From Arundinibacter roseus (GTDB taxonomy: Bacteria; Bacteroidota; Bacteroidia; Cytophagales; Spirosomataceae): a stretch of DNA of 64,000 bases. The DNA is taken from contig NZ_SMJU01000002.1 in assembly GCF_004348825.1 (NCBI RefSeq), positions 372,001 to 436,000 of the forward strand. Direction: 5' to 3'. Below the pieces are notes generated by a model. The model ran no database searches, was not told the origin of the DNA, and saw only the letters and a program-made list of their open reading frames with translations. Positions 45,405 to 54,069 of this stretch are shown piece by piece (position 1 is the stretch's first letter; the number at the start of each line of letters is the position of its first letter). The position numbers and the translations under genes were made by a program.

Positions 45405-47300
45405 ATGAAAAAACTCTTTCTTCTATTCCTGATACTTGGAGCAAACTACCCCACATTTGCGCAGCATAACCTGATTCCGGCTCCGTTTTCTTATGAATCA
45501 ACTTCTGCTTTTTTTATGCTCGACGCGCAAACGAAGGTCGATGTGGTGGATGAAAATGCGGACGCAAAAAAAATTGCTGATTTCTTTGTCCGGACATTTT
45601 TGATGGGAGATCAGGCCATGCAGTTTAGGAAAGTGGCTACGCCTTCGCAAGACAACCGCGTTATTTATTTTCAATTAAACAAAACTGAACAATCAGAACT
45701 TGGTGCGGAAGGCTACGCCATTGAAGTTAGCGATCACGCCGTTCGGTTATCGGCCAATCGGCCCGCCGGTTTGTTTTATGCAGTGCAGTCGTTTAGGCAA
45801 ATGTTGGGTGCGTCCTACGAAAATAAGGAAATGAAAATGCCGATGGTCACGATTCAGGGCTGCAAAATAATTGACAAGCCCCGCTTTGGCTGGCGTGGTT
45901 TGATGCTTGATGTAAGTCGTCATTTTTTTACCAAAGAGGAAGTGAAAGCGTACATTGACCTGATGGCGCAGTATAAATTCAATACGTTACATTGGCACCT
46001 GACAGACGATAACGGATGGCGGCTCGAAATAAAATCTTTACCCAAACTAACCGAAATCGGAGCGTGGCGGGTCGAACGACGCGGACACTTTAACGACCGC
46101 GAAGATCCCAAAGAAGGCGAACCCGCTACTTACGGTGGATTTTACACGCATGAAGATGTCAGAGAAATTGTACAGTTCGCCGCCGAGCGCCACGTAACTA
46201 TTTTACCCGAAATCGACATTCCCGGTCACAGCATGGCGGCTTTGGCAGCCTATCCTGACTTATCGACGCTGAAAGATCCCAAAACGAAGGTAAATCCCGG
46301 AACGGCATTTTCGGAATGGTTTGCTGATGGCTCCTTCAAAATGAACATTGAAAATACGCTCGACCCGTCCAATGAAAAAGTGTATGACTTTCTGGATAAG
46401 GTGTTTACGGAAGTAGCCGCCCTTTTTCCGCATCCCTACATTCACGTAGGTGGCGACGAAGCCTACCACGGATTTTGGGAAGCCGATGCCAATTGTCAGG
46501 CACTTATGAAGAAAAAGGGTCTCAAAAATGGTCATGAATTGCAGGGCTATTTTATAGGAAGAGTAGGGGAGATCTTGAAGAAAAAAGGCAAGAAAATGAT
46601 TGGCTGGGACGAGATTCTGGAAGGCGCTACCAATAAAGATGCGGCTATCATGAGCTGGCAGGGCATGAAGCAGGGTATTGAAGCTGCCAAAGGTGGGCAG
46701 TACGTGGTGATGACCCCGAAGATGTTTACCTACCTGGACTATATTCAGGGAGATCCGAGCCTGGAAACGCCGATTTATGCAGCCCTTTCGCTCAAAAAAG
46801 CCTATTCGTTTGATCCCTTGCCCGAAGGTGTGGACCCGAAATTTATTTTGGGTGGTCAGGGAAATCTATGGACCGAGCAAATCCCCACCTTACGGCATGC
46901 CTACTACATGACCTATCCGCGGGCGTTTGCTTTGATTGAATCGATGTGGAGTCCGGCTGACAAAAAAAACTACGAGGATTTTTTACGCCGAACCGAAGCT
47001 CATTTTGCCCGATTTGATGCTGCTGAGCGTAGTATCTCAAAAGCTATCTACGATGTTATTGTAGAAACCAACATGCAAAACGACGATTTGATTTGTACCC
47101 TGAGTTGTGATGTGCCGGGCGTTGATATTTTTGTTACGGACGACAATACCTTTCCTGATAAGTTTTCACCTAAATATTCCGGTCCTTTTGTCGTACCAAC
47201 CGGGCCCGTTACACTCAAAATTGTTACCTATCGCAACGGGCAGCCGTTGGGCAGAATGTTGTCTTTACCCCGTGCAGAATTGATTAAGCGAGCAAAATAG
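45405..47300 (+). CDS. Beta-N-acetylhexosaminidase (GH20)
   Basis: 631 residues. Signal peptide, GH20b-like N-terminal domain, then the TIM barrel with HVGGDE (D351, E352 catalytic pair) and MSWQGM. C-terminal Fn3-like CHB_HEX domain (FSPKYSGPFVVPTGPVTLKI). It removes terminal GlcNAc/GalNAc from glycans, outside the cytoplasm. Single-gene unit, ends before a large palindrome. Confidence 0.93.
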   Translation: MKKLFLLFLILGANYPTFAQHNLIPAPFSYESTSAFFMLDAQTKVDVVDENADAKKIADFFVRTFLMGDQAMQFRKVATPSQDNRVIYFQLNKTEQSELGAEGYAIEVSDHAVRLSANRPAGLFYAVQSFRQMLGASYENKEMKMPMVTIQGCKIIDKPRFGWRGLMLDVSRHFFTKEEVKAYIDLMAQYKFNTLHWHLTDDNGWRLEIKSLPKLTEIGAWRVERRGHFNDREDPKEGEPATYGGFYTHEDVREIVQFAAERHVTILPEIDIPGHSMAALAAYPDLSTLKDPKTKVNPGTAFSEWFADGSFKMNIENTLDPSNEKVYDFLDKVFTEVAALFPHPYIHVGGDEAYHGFWEADANCQALMKKKGLKNGHELQGYFIGRVGEILKKKGKKMIGWDEILEGATNKDAAIMSWQGMKQGIEAAKGGQYVVMTPKMFTYLDYIQGDPSLETPIYAALSLKKAYSFDPLPEGVDPKFILGGQGNLWTEQIPTLRHAYYMTYPRAFALIESMWSPADKKNYEDFLRRTEAHFARFDAAERSISKAIYDVIVETNMQNDDLICTLSCDVPGVDIFVTDDNTFPDKFSPKYSGPFVVPTGPVTLKIVTYRNGQPLGRMLSLPRAELIKRAK

Positions 47301-47340
47301 ACATTTATTATAAATGCATATCTATCTATAAATCAGTAAA

Positions 47341-47390
47341 TTAAAGTCAAAAAAGTCCGTGAAAATTTTCACGGACTTTTTTGACTTTAA
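47341..47390. terminator. 50-bp perfect palindrome, bidirectional terminator
   Basis: All 50 bases are exactly self-complementary, with no spacer (centre between 47365 and 47366). GTCCGTGAAAA forms the GC-richer part and A/T-runs flank it on both sides. It lies between converging genes (GH20 and DUF5723), so a terminator role is likely. Confidence 0.85.
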
Positions 47391-47414
47391 CCTGTAAATA
47401 ATTTTAAAACTTCC

Positions 47415-48860
47415 TTATTGACCCAAACCAAAACTGAGCCCTGCGTATACATCTACGCCCTGCGCCTTGATGGCTCCGCCCGTTGAAAATAGTCCTAGTA
47501 AATTATCTGATCCAATCGATAGCGGCCCGAGCCGAAGCCCGGCTCCAACGGCCCACGCATCGTTCTGGCGAATGAGGGGTATTGAAAGCGCTAATTTTTT
47601 GGTTTCAAAGCGGGGGATAACTGCCCATAAACTAGTTTGTCGGATTTGTGGCAGCGAGCGGTTTTTTAATCCCTGAATCAGCGTTGCATTTACATACACG
47701 GCGTTCAATAGTTTGAAATCTGCGCTGACATTGAGGGCCGTCGGTGCGGCAAGGGTAAAGGAACCGGTGTTTTTTTCTTCGGTCAAATCAAACTCTTCTT
47801 CAAGTACACGCCCAAAAGCCGCAAGCTGCGACTCACCTTCCCGGGGTGAACTGTACCCGCGCCATTCTTCCTCGGTAATTTGCCGATCTTCGGCTACAAA
47901 ATCATAGTTTTTGACACCCGCCTGATCGTACACTATTTTTCCGGCGTCAATCAGGGAGGCACTTAACCGAAATGAAGGTTGTTTGTCCGAATCTTCATCC
48001 CGCAATTCATACGAAAAACCCACATCAAGTCCCCAGCCTTTTCCGGTTGCTTTTTGTCCAAAGAGTTTTCCGGGAGAAGGAAACGTCGTCAGGTCTACAT
48101 CGGTATAGCCCATCGTAGCCTCAAATCGATCGACCTGCATGTAGGCACCGTTTACAGTGTTTGGATCGGGCAAAAGTCGGTAATTGAGCGTTTGGTTTTT
48201 GATATATCCACCCGCATATCCAAAAAATCGCTTGACCGTTCCGCCGATTGTCAGTCGGTAGGTTTCGTTTTCGGCAACAGTTTGGGAGAGCGAAAAACCT
48301 AATTCAGAATAGGCCTGACTCGTAATATTGAATCGGTTTTCAGAATTGGACGCATAGAGTGCCAGGTAGCCCAAATCCTGTAAGTTGGAAGCATTGGCGA
48401 GCCCAAGGCGTGCAATACCCATGAGGCGCTCGGAGGCCTCGCTCACCTGAAAACCACTGCGGATTCGGCTCATGAAGGCGATACTCGTCTTTTCGCCAAG
48501 TTTAAAGGCCAAAGCGGGACCACGAACTTCGGCGGTAAGTGTACCATTTTTTGGTTTTCCGTTCCGGATTTCTTCCAAATCGTAGGGGTCAAGCGGGCGC
48601 GAGTTTCTACCTCTCAGCAAATCCAGCATCGTAAAAGGAGCATTGTACCGCACATAATTATTGTCGAGGTGCACTCCGACAGTGCCTACGTGAAGTTGAA
48701 ATTTTTGCGGGCTATTGTTTAAAAAAGCAGGATTCTGATAGACGGAATAAAATCCCCCATAGTATTGAGAAGCTAAACCCTGAAATCCCTGCGCATAAGA
48801 TTCCAGCTCCAAAGCCAGAAAACTTAGCAGGAAAAATAATGAAGAACGTGTGTATTTCAT
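47415..48860 (-). CDS. DUF5723 family outer-membrane-type protein
   Basis: 481 residues from the ATG at 48860, which starts a signal peptide (MKYTRSSLFFLLSFLALELES). The pattern ASQYYGGFYSVYQNPAFLNNSP and VRYNAPFTMLDLL parallels the protein at 29321-30874, so the two are paralogues. Beta-barrel-type strands and a GLGQ end. It follows the OmpA gene by 84 bp and may be its partner in the envelope. Confidence 0.82.
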   Translation of the reverse strand: MKYTRSSLFFLLSFLALELESYAQGFQGLASQYYGGFYSVYQNPAFLNNSPQKFQLHVGTVGVHLDNNYVRYNAPFTMLDLLRGRNSRPLDPYDLEEIRNGKPKNGTLTAEVRGPALAFKLGEKTSIAFMSRIRSGFQVSEASERLMGIARLGLANASNLQDLGYLALYASNSENRFNITSQAYSELGFSLSQTVAENETYRLTIGGTVKRFFGYAGGYIKNQTLNYRLLPDPNTVNGAYMQVDRFEATMGYTDVDLTTFPSPGKLFGQKATGKGWGLDVGFSYELRDEDSDKQPSFRLSASLIDAGKIVYDQAGVKNYDFVAEDRQITEEEWRGYSSPREGESQLAAFGRVLEEEFDLTEEKNTGSFTLAAPTALNVSADFKLLNAVYVNATLIQGLKNRSLPQIRQTSLWAVIPRFETKKLALSIPLIRQNDAWAVGAGLRLGPLSIGSDNLLGLFSTGGAIKAQGVDVYAGLSFGLGQ

Positions 48861-48944
48861 GGCATTATGGAATAGTATAACAGGCGGGAAAGCATACAAA
48901 AGTATGCCGAAGTTCAAAAAACAGGTTAGGAGGGCGCCGAAAGA

Positions 48945-49667
48945 TTAATTGGCAATTACGACAAACTCTACGCGTCGGTTTTGGGCTTTATTCGCTTCGG
49001 TGTCATTTGGCGCCACGGGGCGGGTGTGGCCATAGCCCACATGTTGCAGGCGGTCGGCCCGAATATTCTTACGGATGAGGTAGGTGTAAATAACTTTGGC
49101 TCGATTCTCGGAGAGATACTTATTCAAACGTAAATCGCCTACATTATCGGTATGTCCGGCTATTTGAATTTTTAACTTTGGGTTGTCGCGCAAGGTACGA
49201 TACAGTTTTTCCAATTCGACCTGGGATTCGGGCCGGAGGTCGTATTTACTTTGATCAAAATAGATTTTTTCGAGTTTGATTATATCATTTACTTTGAGAT
49301 CGGTAAATACGGAATCCACTCTTTTTTCCATCAGGGCCGTATACTGATAAAAGCCACAGGTATCGCAGGACACAAGTAAAATTTCCTCAATTGTATAATA
49401 GCCTTCTGAGGAGGTTTCTATGGTAACTGTATCAGAAGAATACATTTTTACATTAAAATAATCTTCGCCTGCCCGATTGGCACCTGTATATTTTTCCTGA
49501 ACCGAGTGAAGAAGCACCGAAAAATTGGCCGGAATTTCCTTTCCGGTTTTGTCATCGACAGCCTTAATGGTAAAAAGCGTAACCGGTCGTTGTGCGGTGG
49601 TTATTTGGGCCCGACCAATGTCGGGAATTAAAATAGAAGCCAGAAGTATCAGGAATAAATAGCGCAT
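48945..49667 (-). CDS. OmpA-family outer membrane protein
   Basis: 240 residues. Signal peptide, N-terminal Ig-like/carboxypeptidase-regulatory-like part (about 25-120), then OmpA C-terminal peptidoglycan-binding domain with AGHTDNVGD, LSENRAKVIYTYL and NRRVEFVV. It anchors the outer membrane to peptidoglycan. Good promoter at 49718-49748. Confidence 0.92.
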   Translation of the reverse strand: MRYLFLILLASILIPDIGRAQITTAQRPVTLFTIKAVDDKTGKEIPANFSVLLHSVQEKYTGANRAGEDYFNVKMYSSDTVTIETSSEGYYTIEEILLVSCDTCGFYQYTALMEKRVDSVFTDLKVNDIIKLEKIYFDQSKYDLRPESQVELEKLYRTLRDNPKLKIQIAGHTDNVGDLRLNKYLSENRAKVIYTYLIRKNIRADRLQHVGYGHTRPVAPNDTEANKAQNRRVEFVVIAN

Positions 49668-49717
49668 AGAGGGTTCAGCTAATGGATTTATTGTACTAGT
49701 AACGTTTCAGTTTCTTT

Positions 49718-49748
49718 CAAAGATATGCAGCCACGGAAGAAGTCGCAA
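49718..49748 (-). promoter_or_regulatory. Promoter of ompA-DUF5723 operon
   Basis: Minus strand TATCTTTG (49725-49718) with TTG (49748-49746) 20 bp upstream, a full Bacteroidota promoter, 50 bp before the ATG. Confidence 0.65.
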
Positions 49749-49898
49749 GGGCGTAGAAATTATGCTACACATTTTCTAACAATTACTGAATAGGGGAAAA
49801 TAACGCCCGTTGTACATGAATCAAGATTGCCTACATGAAGTGGTACAGGCTTTTTGTGAATATATGTAAAACTATTTTTCACCTAGACTTTTACTCTC

Positions 49899-50060
49899 AT
49901 GCTTAAATGGACCGTAATATTTCTGATTGTTGCAATTATTGCAGGTATTCTTGGATTCGGCGGAATTGCTGCCGGGGCTGCCGGAATCGCTAAGATTTTG
50001 TTTTTTGTGTTCCTCGTGCTTTTCGTAATCAGCCTCATCAGTGGCCGGGCAAGAGGATAG
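49899..50060 (+). CDS. DUF1328 (YtjA-like) small membrane protein
   Basis: 53 residues: [20 protein letters not shown] starts the protein, then [16 protein letters not shown] and a basic end SGRARG. This is the DUF1328/YtjA pattern of two membrane helices separated by a glycine-rich turn. The gene is shorter than usual ORF-calling limits. Family members rise under envelope stress or stationary phase. A 22-bp hairpin terminator follows. Confidence 0.88.
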   Translation: MLKWTVIFLIVAIIAGILGFGGIAAGAAGIAKILFFVFLVLFVISLISGRARG

Positions 50061-50082
50061 CAAAACTACCGACACATTTTTT

Positions 50083-50130
50083 TATTCAATCAAAAAGCCG
50101 GACACTCCTGTCCGGCTTTTTGATTGAATA
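50083..50130. terminator. Bidirectional terminator, 22-bp stem
   Basis: Perfect stem 50083-50104 / 50109-50130 with a CTCC loop, GC-rich AGCCGGACA core, A/T-run flanks. It serves the DUF1328 gene and the converging guaA. Confidence 0.88.
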
Positions 50131-50231
50131 TACCATTTTAAGTACTTGAACATATTTAGTTTTCATTAAATAGAAAATCAAATAATAGAACAAATACTTG
50201 ATTATCAGCATAATAAATCACTAATAGCTAC

Positions 50232-51761
50232 TTATTCCCATTCGATCGTAGCGGGTGGTTTGGACGAAATATCGTACACCACGCGGTTGACGCCTTTAAC
50301 GCGGTTGATGATTTCGTTGGAAACCTCAGCCAAAAACGTATAAGGAAGATGCGCCCAATCGGCGGTCATTCCGTCAACGGAGGTTACGGCACGAAGCGCA
50401 ACCACACGTTCGTAGGTACGTTCGTCGCCCATGACGCCCACACTTTGGACTGGAAGCAGCATGGCACCTGCCTGCCAAACCTCGTCATATAGTTCGTGTT
50501 TTTTTAGTCCATTAATAAAAATAGCATCGACCTCCTGCAAAATCGCTACTTTTTCGGGGGTAATATCGCCCAAAATCCGAATGCCCAGGCCGGGACCGGG
50601 AAACGGGTGGCGGTTGAGGATAGAATTGGTAATACCCATGGCGCGCCCAACGGCCCGAACCTCATCTTTAAACAGCGTATTGAGAGGTTCTACCACTTTA
50701 AGCTTCATAAAATCAGGCAAACCACCCACATTGTGGTGCGATTTGATCGTGGCAGAAGGCCCTTTTACAGAAACGGATTCAATGACATCCGGGTAAATTG
50801 TTCCCTGACCAAGCCATTTTACATCCTGAATCAAATGTGCTTCGTGATCAAAAACTTCAATAAAGGCCTTGCCAATTGCTTTCCGTTTGGCTTCCGGCTC
50901 TTCCAGTCCGGCCAAAGCGGTATAGAACTGCGCTTTGGCATCTACACCTTTGATATTCAGGCCCATATCCTGATACGAGTGAAGAACCTGTTCAAATTCT
51001 CCTTTGCGTAGCAGGCCGTTATCCACAAAAATACAGTAGAGATTTGTACCAATTGCCCGGTGCACGAGCGTAGCGGCTACGGTAGAATCTACCCCGCCCG
51101 AAAGCGCCATCACTACTTTGTCTTCGCCAAGTCTGGTTCGTAAGCCCTGGATAGTAGTTTCGACAAAAGACTCTGAGGTCCAGTCCTGACGGCATCCGCA
51201 AATGCCGACTACAAAATTGTGCAACAGTTGTTTTCCTTCGGTGGAGTGGGTTACTTCCGGATGAAACTGAATGCCATAGGTAAGCTCATTTTCAATTTTG
51301 AAAGCGGCCACTTCAACAGACTCAGTGGAGGCGATGATGCGGAAATTTTCCGGGATTCGGACAATTGTATCTGCATGCGACATCCAAACTTGTGAGGTTT
51401 CGGATAACCCGGCGAGGAGCGAAGAGTCGGTGTCGCCAATTTCCAGTTTAGCCCGGCCGTATTCCCGATGTTGGGAAGGCATCACGTCGCCACCCAACAT
51501 TTGGGCGAGCATTTGGGCACCGTAACACACGCCTAGAATGGGTACCTGCTTTCGATACTGATCCAGGTCGATCCGGGGAGAGTCGGCATCACGCACCGAG
51601 CAGGGACTACCCGAAAGGATAATTCCCTTGACATTGGGGGAGAGGTCCGGAATATGATTATAGGGATGAATCTCACAATAAACATCAAGTTCGCGTACAC
51701 GACGGGCGATCAATTGAGTGTATTGTGAGCCGAAATCGAGAATAAGAATTTGTTCGGTCAT
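50232..51761 (-). CDS. guaA: GMP synthase (glutamine-hydrolysing)
   Basis: 509 residues. Class-1 amidotransferase domain with nucleophile C79 in GVCYGAQ, ATP pyrophosphatase P-loop LSGGVDST near 220, and the dimerisation end [14 protein letters not shown]. Turns XMP into GMP. Promoter at 51780-51809. Confidence 0.97.
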   Translation of the reverse strand: MTEQILILDFGSQYTQLIARRVRELDVYCEIHPYNHIPDLSPNVKGIILSGSPCSVRDADSPRIDLDQYRKQVPILGVCYGAQMLAQMLGGDVMPSQHREYGRAKLEIGDTDSSLLAGLSETSQVWMSHADTIVRIPENFRIIASTESVEVAAFKIENELTYGIQFHPEVTHSTEGKQLLHNFVVGICGCRQDWTSESFVETTIQGLRTRLGEDKVVMALSGGVDSTVAATLVHRAIGTNLYCIFVDNGLLRKGEFEQVLHSYQDMGLNIKGVDAKAQFYTALAGLEEPEAKRKAIGKAFIEVFDHEAHLIQDVKWLGQGTIYPDVIESVSVKGPSATIKSHHNVGGLPDFMKLKVVEPLNTLFKDEVRAVGRAMGITNSILNRHPFPGPGLGIRILGDITPEKVAILQEVDAIFINGLKKHELYDEVWQAGAMLLPVQSVGVMGDERTYERVVALRAVTSVDGMTADWAHLPYTFLAEVSNEIINRVKGVNRVVYDISSKPPATIEWE

Positions 51762-51779
51762 GGTTGGCTATCTAAGTCG

Positions 51780-51809
51780 CAAAATTAAGCAGAAACAGCC
51801 AAAGCACAA
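51780..51809 (-). promoter_or_regulatory. Promoter of guaA
   Basis: Minus strand TAATTTTG (51787-51780) with TTG (51809-51807) 19 bp upstream, 18 bp before the ATG. The leader would be very short. Confidence 0.5.
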
Positions 51810-51843
51810 GGAGAATGCCAAGTTTCGTAGCTGTTTGAAAATA

Positions 51844-51875
51844 TTTGCAAAAAAATTTTTATGTTGATATATTTG
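51844..51875 (+). promoter_or_regulatory. Promoter of cold-shock gene
   Basis: TTTG (51844-51847), 20 bp spacer, TATATTTG (51868-51875), then ATG at 51901. The leader is only about 20 nt, so unlike enteric cspA it has no long cold-sensing leader. Confidence 0.6.
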
Positions 51876-51900
51876 TAAAAAATACAATTACAAATTTATT

Positions 51901-52092
51901 ATGAACCAAGGAACAGTAAAATTCTTTAATGATTCGAAAGGATATGGATTCATTAAAGACACCCAAACCGGACAGGATTATTTCGTACACATTTCAGGGC
52001 TTGTAGATGAGGTCCGTGAGAACGACGAAGTTACCTTTGATCTACAGGAAGGCCGTAAAGGTCTAAATGCCGTGAATGTTAAGCTTGCCTAA
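51901..52092 (+). CDS. cspA: Cold shock domain protein
   Basis: 63 residues. RNA-binding motifs KGYGFI and DYFVHIS are complete; FNDSKGYGF and NDEVTFDLQEGRKGLNAVNV follow the standard. Binds single-stranded RNA/DNA as an RNA chaperone. Ends in a strong terminator. Confidence 0.95.
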   Translation: MNQGTVKFFNDSKGYGFIKDTQTGQDYFVHISGLVDEVRENDEVTFDLQEGRKGLNAVNVKLA

Positions 52093-52110
52093 TCGAGACT
52101 TATCATACGC

Positions 52111-52157
52111 ATAAACAGCAAACGCCCGGCCAATCAGGTCGGGCGTTTGCTGTTTAT
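52111..52157. terminator. Bidirectional terminator after cold-shock gene
   Basis: 18-bp perfect stem 52111-52128 / 52140-52157 with GCAAACGCCCG core and an 11-nt loop. Serves cspA and the converging Gfo/Idh gene. Confidence 0.85.
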
Positions 52158-52169
52158 GGGAAAATGATC

Positions 52170-53555
52170 TTATTTTTTTCTCTTGACTTTTTTCATCTCT
52201 ACCGGATCCCAATACACTGTTTTTTTGTCAAAATAACTCTCGTTGCAGGCAAGTACCGGACCGGCAGCGCGGAAGGCAAAAACCGGATCTTCAATAGTTC
52301 CCTGACTCCCTTTCTGTATATTTTCAAAAAAGTTGGCAAAGTGATTGGCATGCTGATCATCTTCTTTGGGCGAGTCAAACCTCATTTCCTTAATAGGCTC
52401 CGCCTGACGGGTGTCGGCAGGATATTGAGTTTCATATTGTTTTACAAAGTCTTTTTGAACATTTTCAGGAAAAGTAAAAAAGCTATCGTAGTTGCCATAG
52501 CCCGGTGCTTTGGGGAGTTTTTTCTTGGTTACAATCAGGTTGTTTTCTGAAAATTCAATTTGGCCTTCGGTACCAATAATTCGGGTAAGATTTTTGATTG
52601 AGCCGGCATTTGCAAAATTGACGCGCAAAACCATCTGAAATTGTGACTGTGTGTCCGTTTTTGGATAATCCAGAATTGATACAAGCACGTCGGGAACGTT
52701 ACGCCCGTCGTTCCAGTAACTCAGCTGTCCCGACGAAAATATTCGGTCCGGCCCCATCGACCGGGTCACGTAATGAACCCCCGTGATGAGGTGCACAAAT
52801 AAGTCGCCGGCTACACCGGTTCCATATTCACGGTAGTTTCGCCAGCGAAAAAAGTGTTTGGCATCAAAAGGAGTTTTGGGAGCATCGCCCAAAAAACGGT
52901 CCCAATCGCAGGTTTCGGGAGAAGCGTCGGGAGGAATGGAATAATTCCAGGCGCCAATTGCTCCAAAGCGGTCATTGTTGGATTCTATATAGTTGATTTC
53001 GCCTATATCACCTGCATCAAGCAGCCGCCGGGCTTCCTGAAAAGCCGCTCCACTAATCCGCTGACTGCCCACCTGCATGGTTTTGCCCGATTTTTTCCAG
53101 GCGTCAATCACCGATAGTCCTTCGTCGATATGATGGACCATGGGTTTTTCGCAGTATACATGTTTGCCAGCTTTGAGGGCATCTTTGGTAATATGGTCGT
53201 GCCAATGATCGGGCGTAACTACCAGTACTGCGTCCACATCCGGGCGGGCAAGAATTTCCCGATAGTCGCGGGTTGTAAAAACAGAAGCGCCAAAAGTTTC
53301 TTTCACCCGTTGAAGCCGTCCATCATACAGGTCGGCGGCGGCAACTAATTCTACGGCTGAGGAACTTTTGAGCGCCGCCCGTGTGTCAAAGTGTCCCTGT
53401 ATTCCCATTCCGATGGTAGCAATTCGGATTTTGTCATTTGGACTGATTTTTGTTAGATTCGGTATACTAGCGAAGGGCCGGGCGATGCTTTCTGTGGCAA
53501 CAAGCGCCGAAGCCGCAGTTACTTTTTTGATAAAATTTCTCCGGGTTGGTTTCAT
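52170..53555 (-). CDS. Tat-exported Gfo/Idh/MocA-family oxidoreductase
   Basis: 461 residues. Twin-arginine signal RRNFIKKVTAASALVATE, cofactor motif IGMGIQGHFD, catalytic Lys in YCEKPMVHH, and GTGVAGDLFVHL. Like the protein at 5217-6587 but from a different subgroup, with an intact EKP. Probably oxidises a periplasmic sugar. Single gene; no clear promoter. Confidence 0.88.
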   Translation of the reverse strand: MKPTRRNFIKKVTAASALVATESIARPFASIPNLTKISPNDKIRIATIGMGIQGHFDTRAALKSSSAVELVAAADLYDGRLQRVKETFGASVFTTRDYREILARPDVDAVLVVTPDHWHDHITKDALKAGKHVYCEKPMVHHIDEGLSVIDAWKKSGKTMQVGSQRISGAAFQEARRLLDAGDIGEINYIESNNDRFGAIGAWNYSIPPDASPETCDWDRFLGDAPKTPFDAKHFFRWRNYREYGTGVAGDLFVHLITGVHYVTRSMGPDRIFSSGQLSYWNDGRNVPDVLVSILDYPKTDTQSQFQMVLRVNFANAGSIKNLTRIIGTEGQIEFSENNLIVTKKKLPKAPGYGNYDSFFTFPENVQKDFVKQYETQYPADTRQAEPIKEMRFDSPKEDDQHANHFANFFENIQKGSQGTIEDPVFAFRAAGPVLACNESYFDKKTVYWDPVEMKKVKRKK

Positions 53556-53675
53556 GGTAGATGGGCGAAAAGATGTTTGATGAATCCTGAATTTAAAAAA
53601 GCGATGTCGAATAAAAACTAATCAAAAATATCTCTAAAAGCCATAAAATTTACGCAACTCTGGTTACAGAGAACG

Positions 53676-53706
53676 TTGTTCAAAAAAATTATTATATGTA
53701 AATTTG
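53676..53706 (+). promoter_or_regulatory. Promoter of small membrane protein gene
   Basis: TTG (53676-53678), 20 bp spacer, TAAATTTG (53699-53706), then ATG at 53748. Good match supporting that the small ORF is real. Confidence 0.6.
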
Positions 53707-53747
53707 AAACCGATATTTTAATATCTTAACCTAACCTATGAAAGCCT

Positions 53748-53984
53748 ATGACCCATAAGATTACCCTCCTGCTGGTGCAAACCCTTTTCTTTTTTTTGGC
53801 AATAACCATATTTAGCTTCTTTGCGGAGGTAGTTTACATGGTGAGTAAAGGCAATTCATTTGGCGCCAGTTTCAGCACGTGGTATGCCACCGAGTTTGTT
53901 TTCAGTAAAACACTCCTGCGCTTTGCTGCCTCAGCTCTGTATGTCCTTTTTCGCAATCGCCGGATGCTTTTTAATAGACAATAG
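53748..53984 (+). CDS. Small membrane protein, unknown
   Basis: 78 residues, one strong N-terminal membrane helix (LLVQTLFFFLAITIFSFFAEVVYMV), a soluble middle and a second weaker hydrophobic stretch before a basic end (RNRRMLFNRQ). No family recognised. It has a full promoter and a strong terminator of its own, so it is probably expressed. Confidence 0.7.
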   Translation: MTHKITLLLVQTLFFFLAITIFSFFAEVVYMVSKGNSFGASFSTWYATEFVFSKTLLRFAASALYVLFRNRRMLFNRQ

Positions 53985-54012
53985 AAAAGAATAGATTTGA
54001 GAATTGAACCAT

Positions 54013-54052
54013 AAAAAAAGCCGTTAAACCCTAAGGTTTAACGGCTTTTTTT
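54013..54052. terminator. Bidirectional terminator
   Basis: 18-bp perfect stem 54013-54030 / 54035-54052, loop CTAA, with A-run and T-run. Serves the small membrane protein gene and converging susD. Confidence 0.88.
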
Positions 54053-54069
54053 AGAAAAGAGGTTTACAA

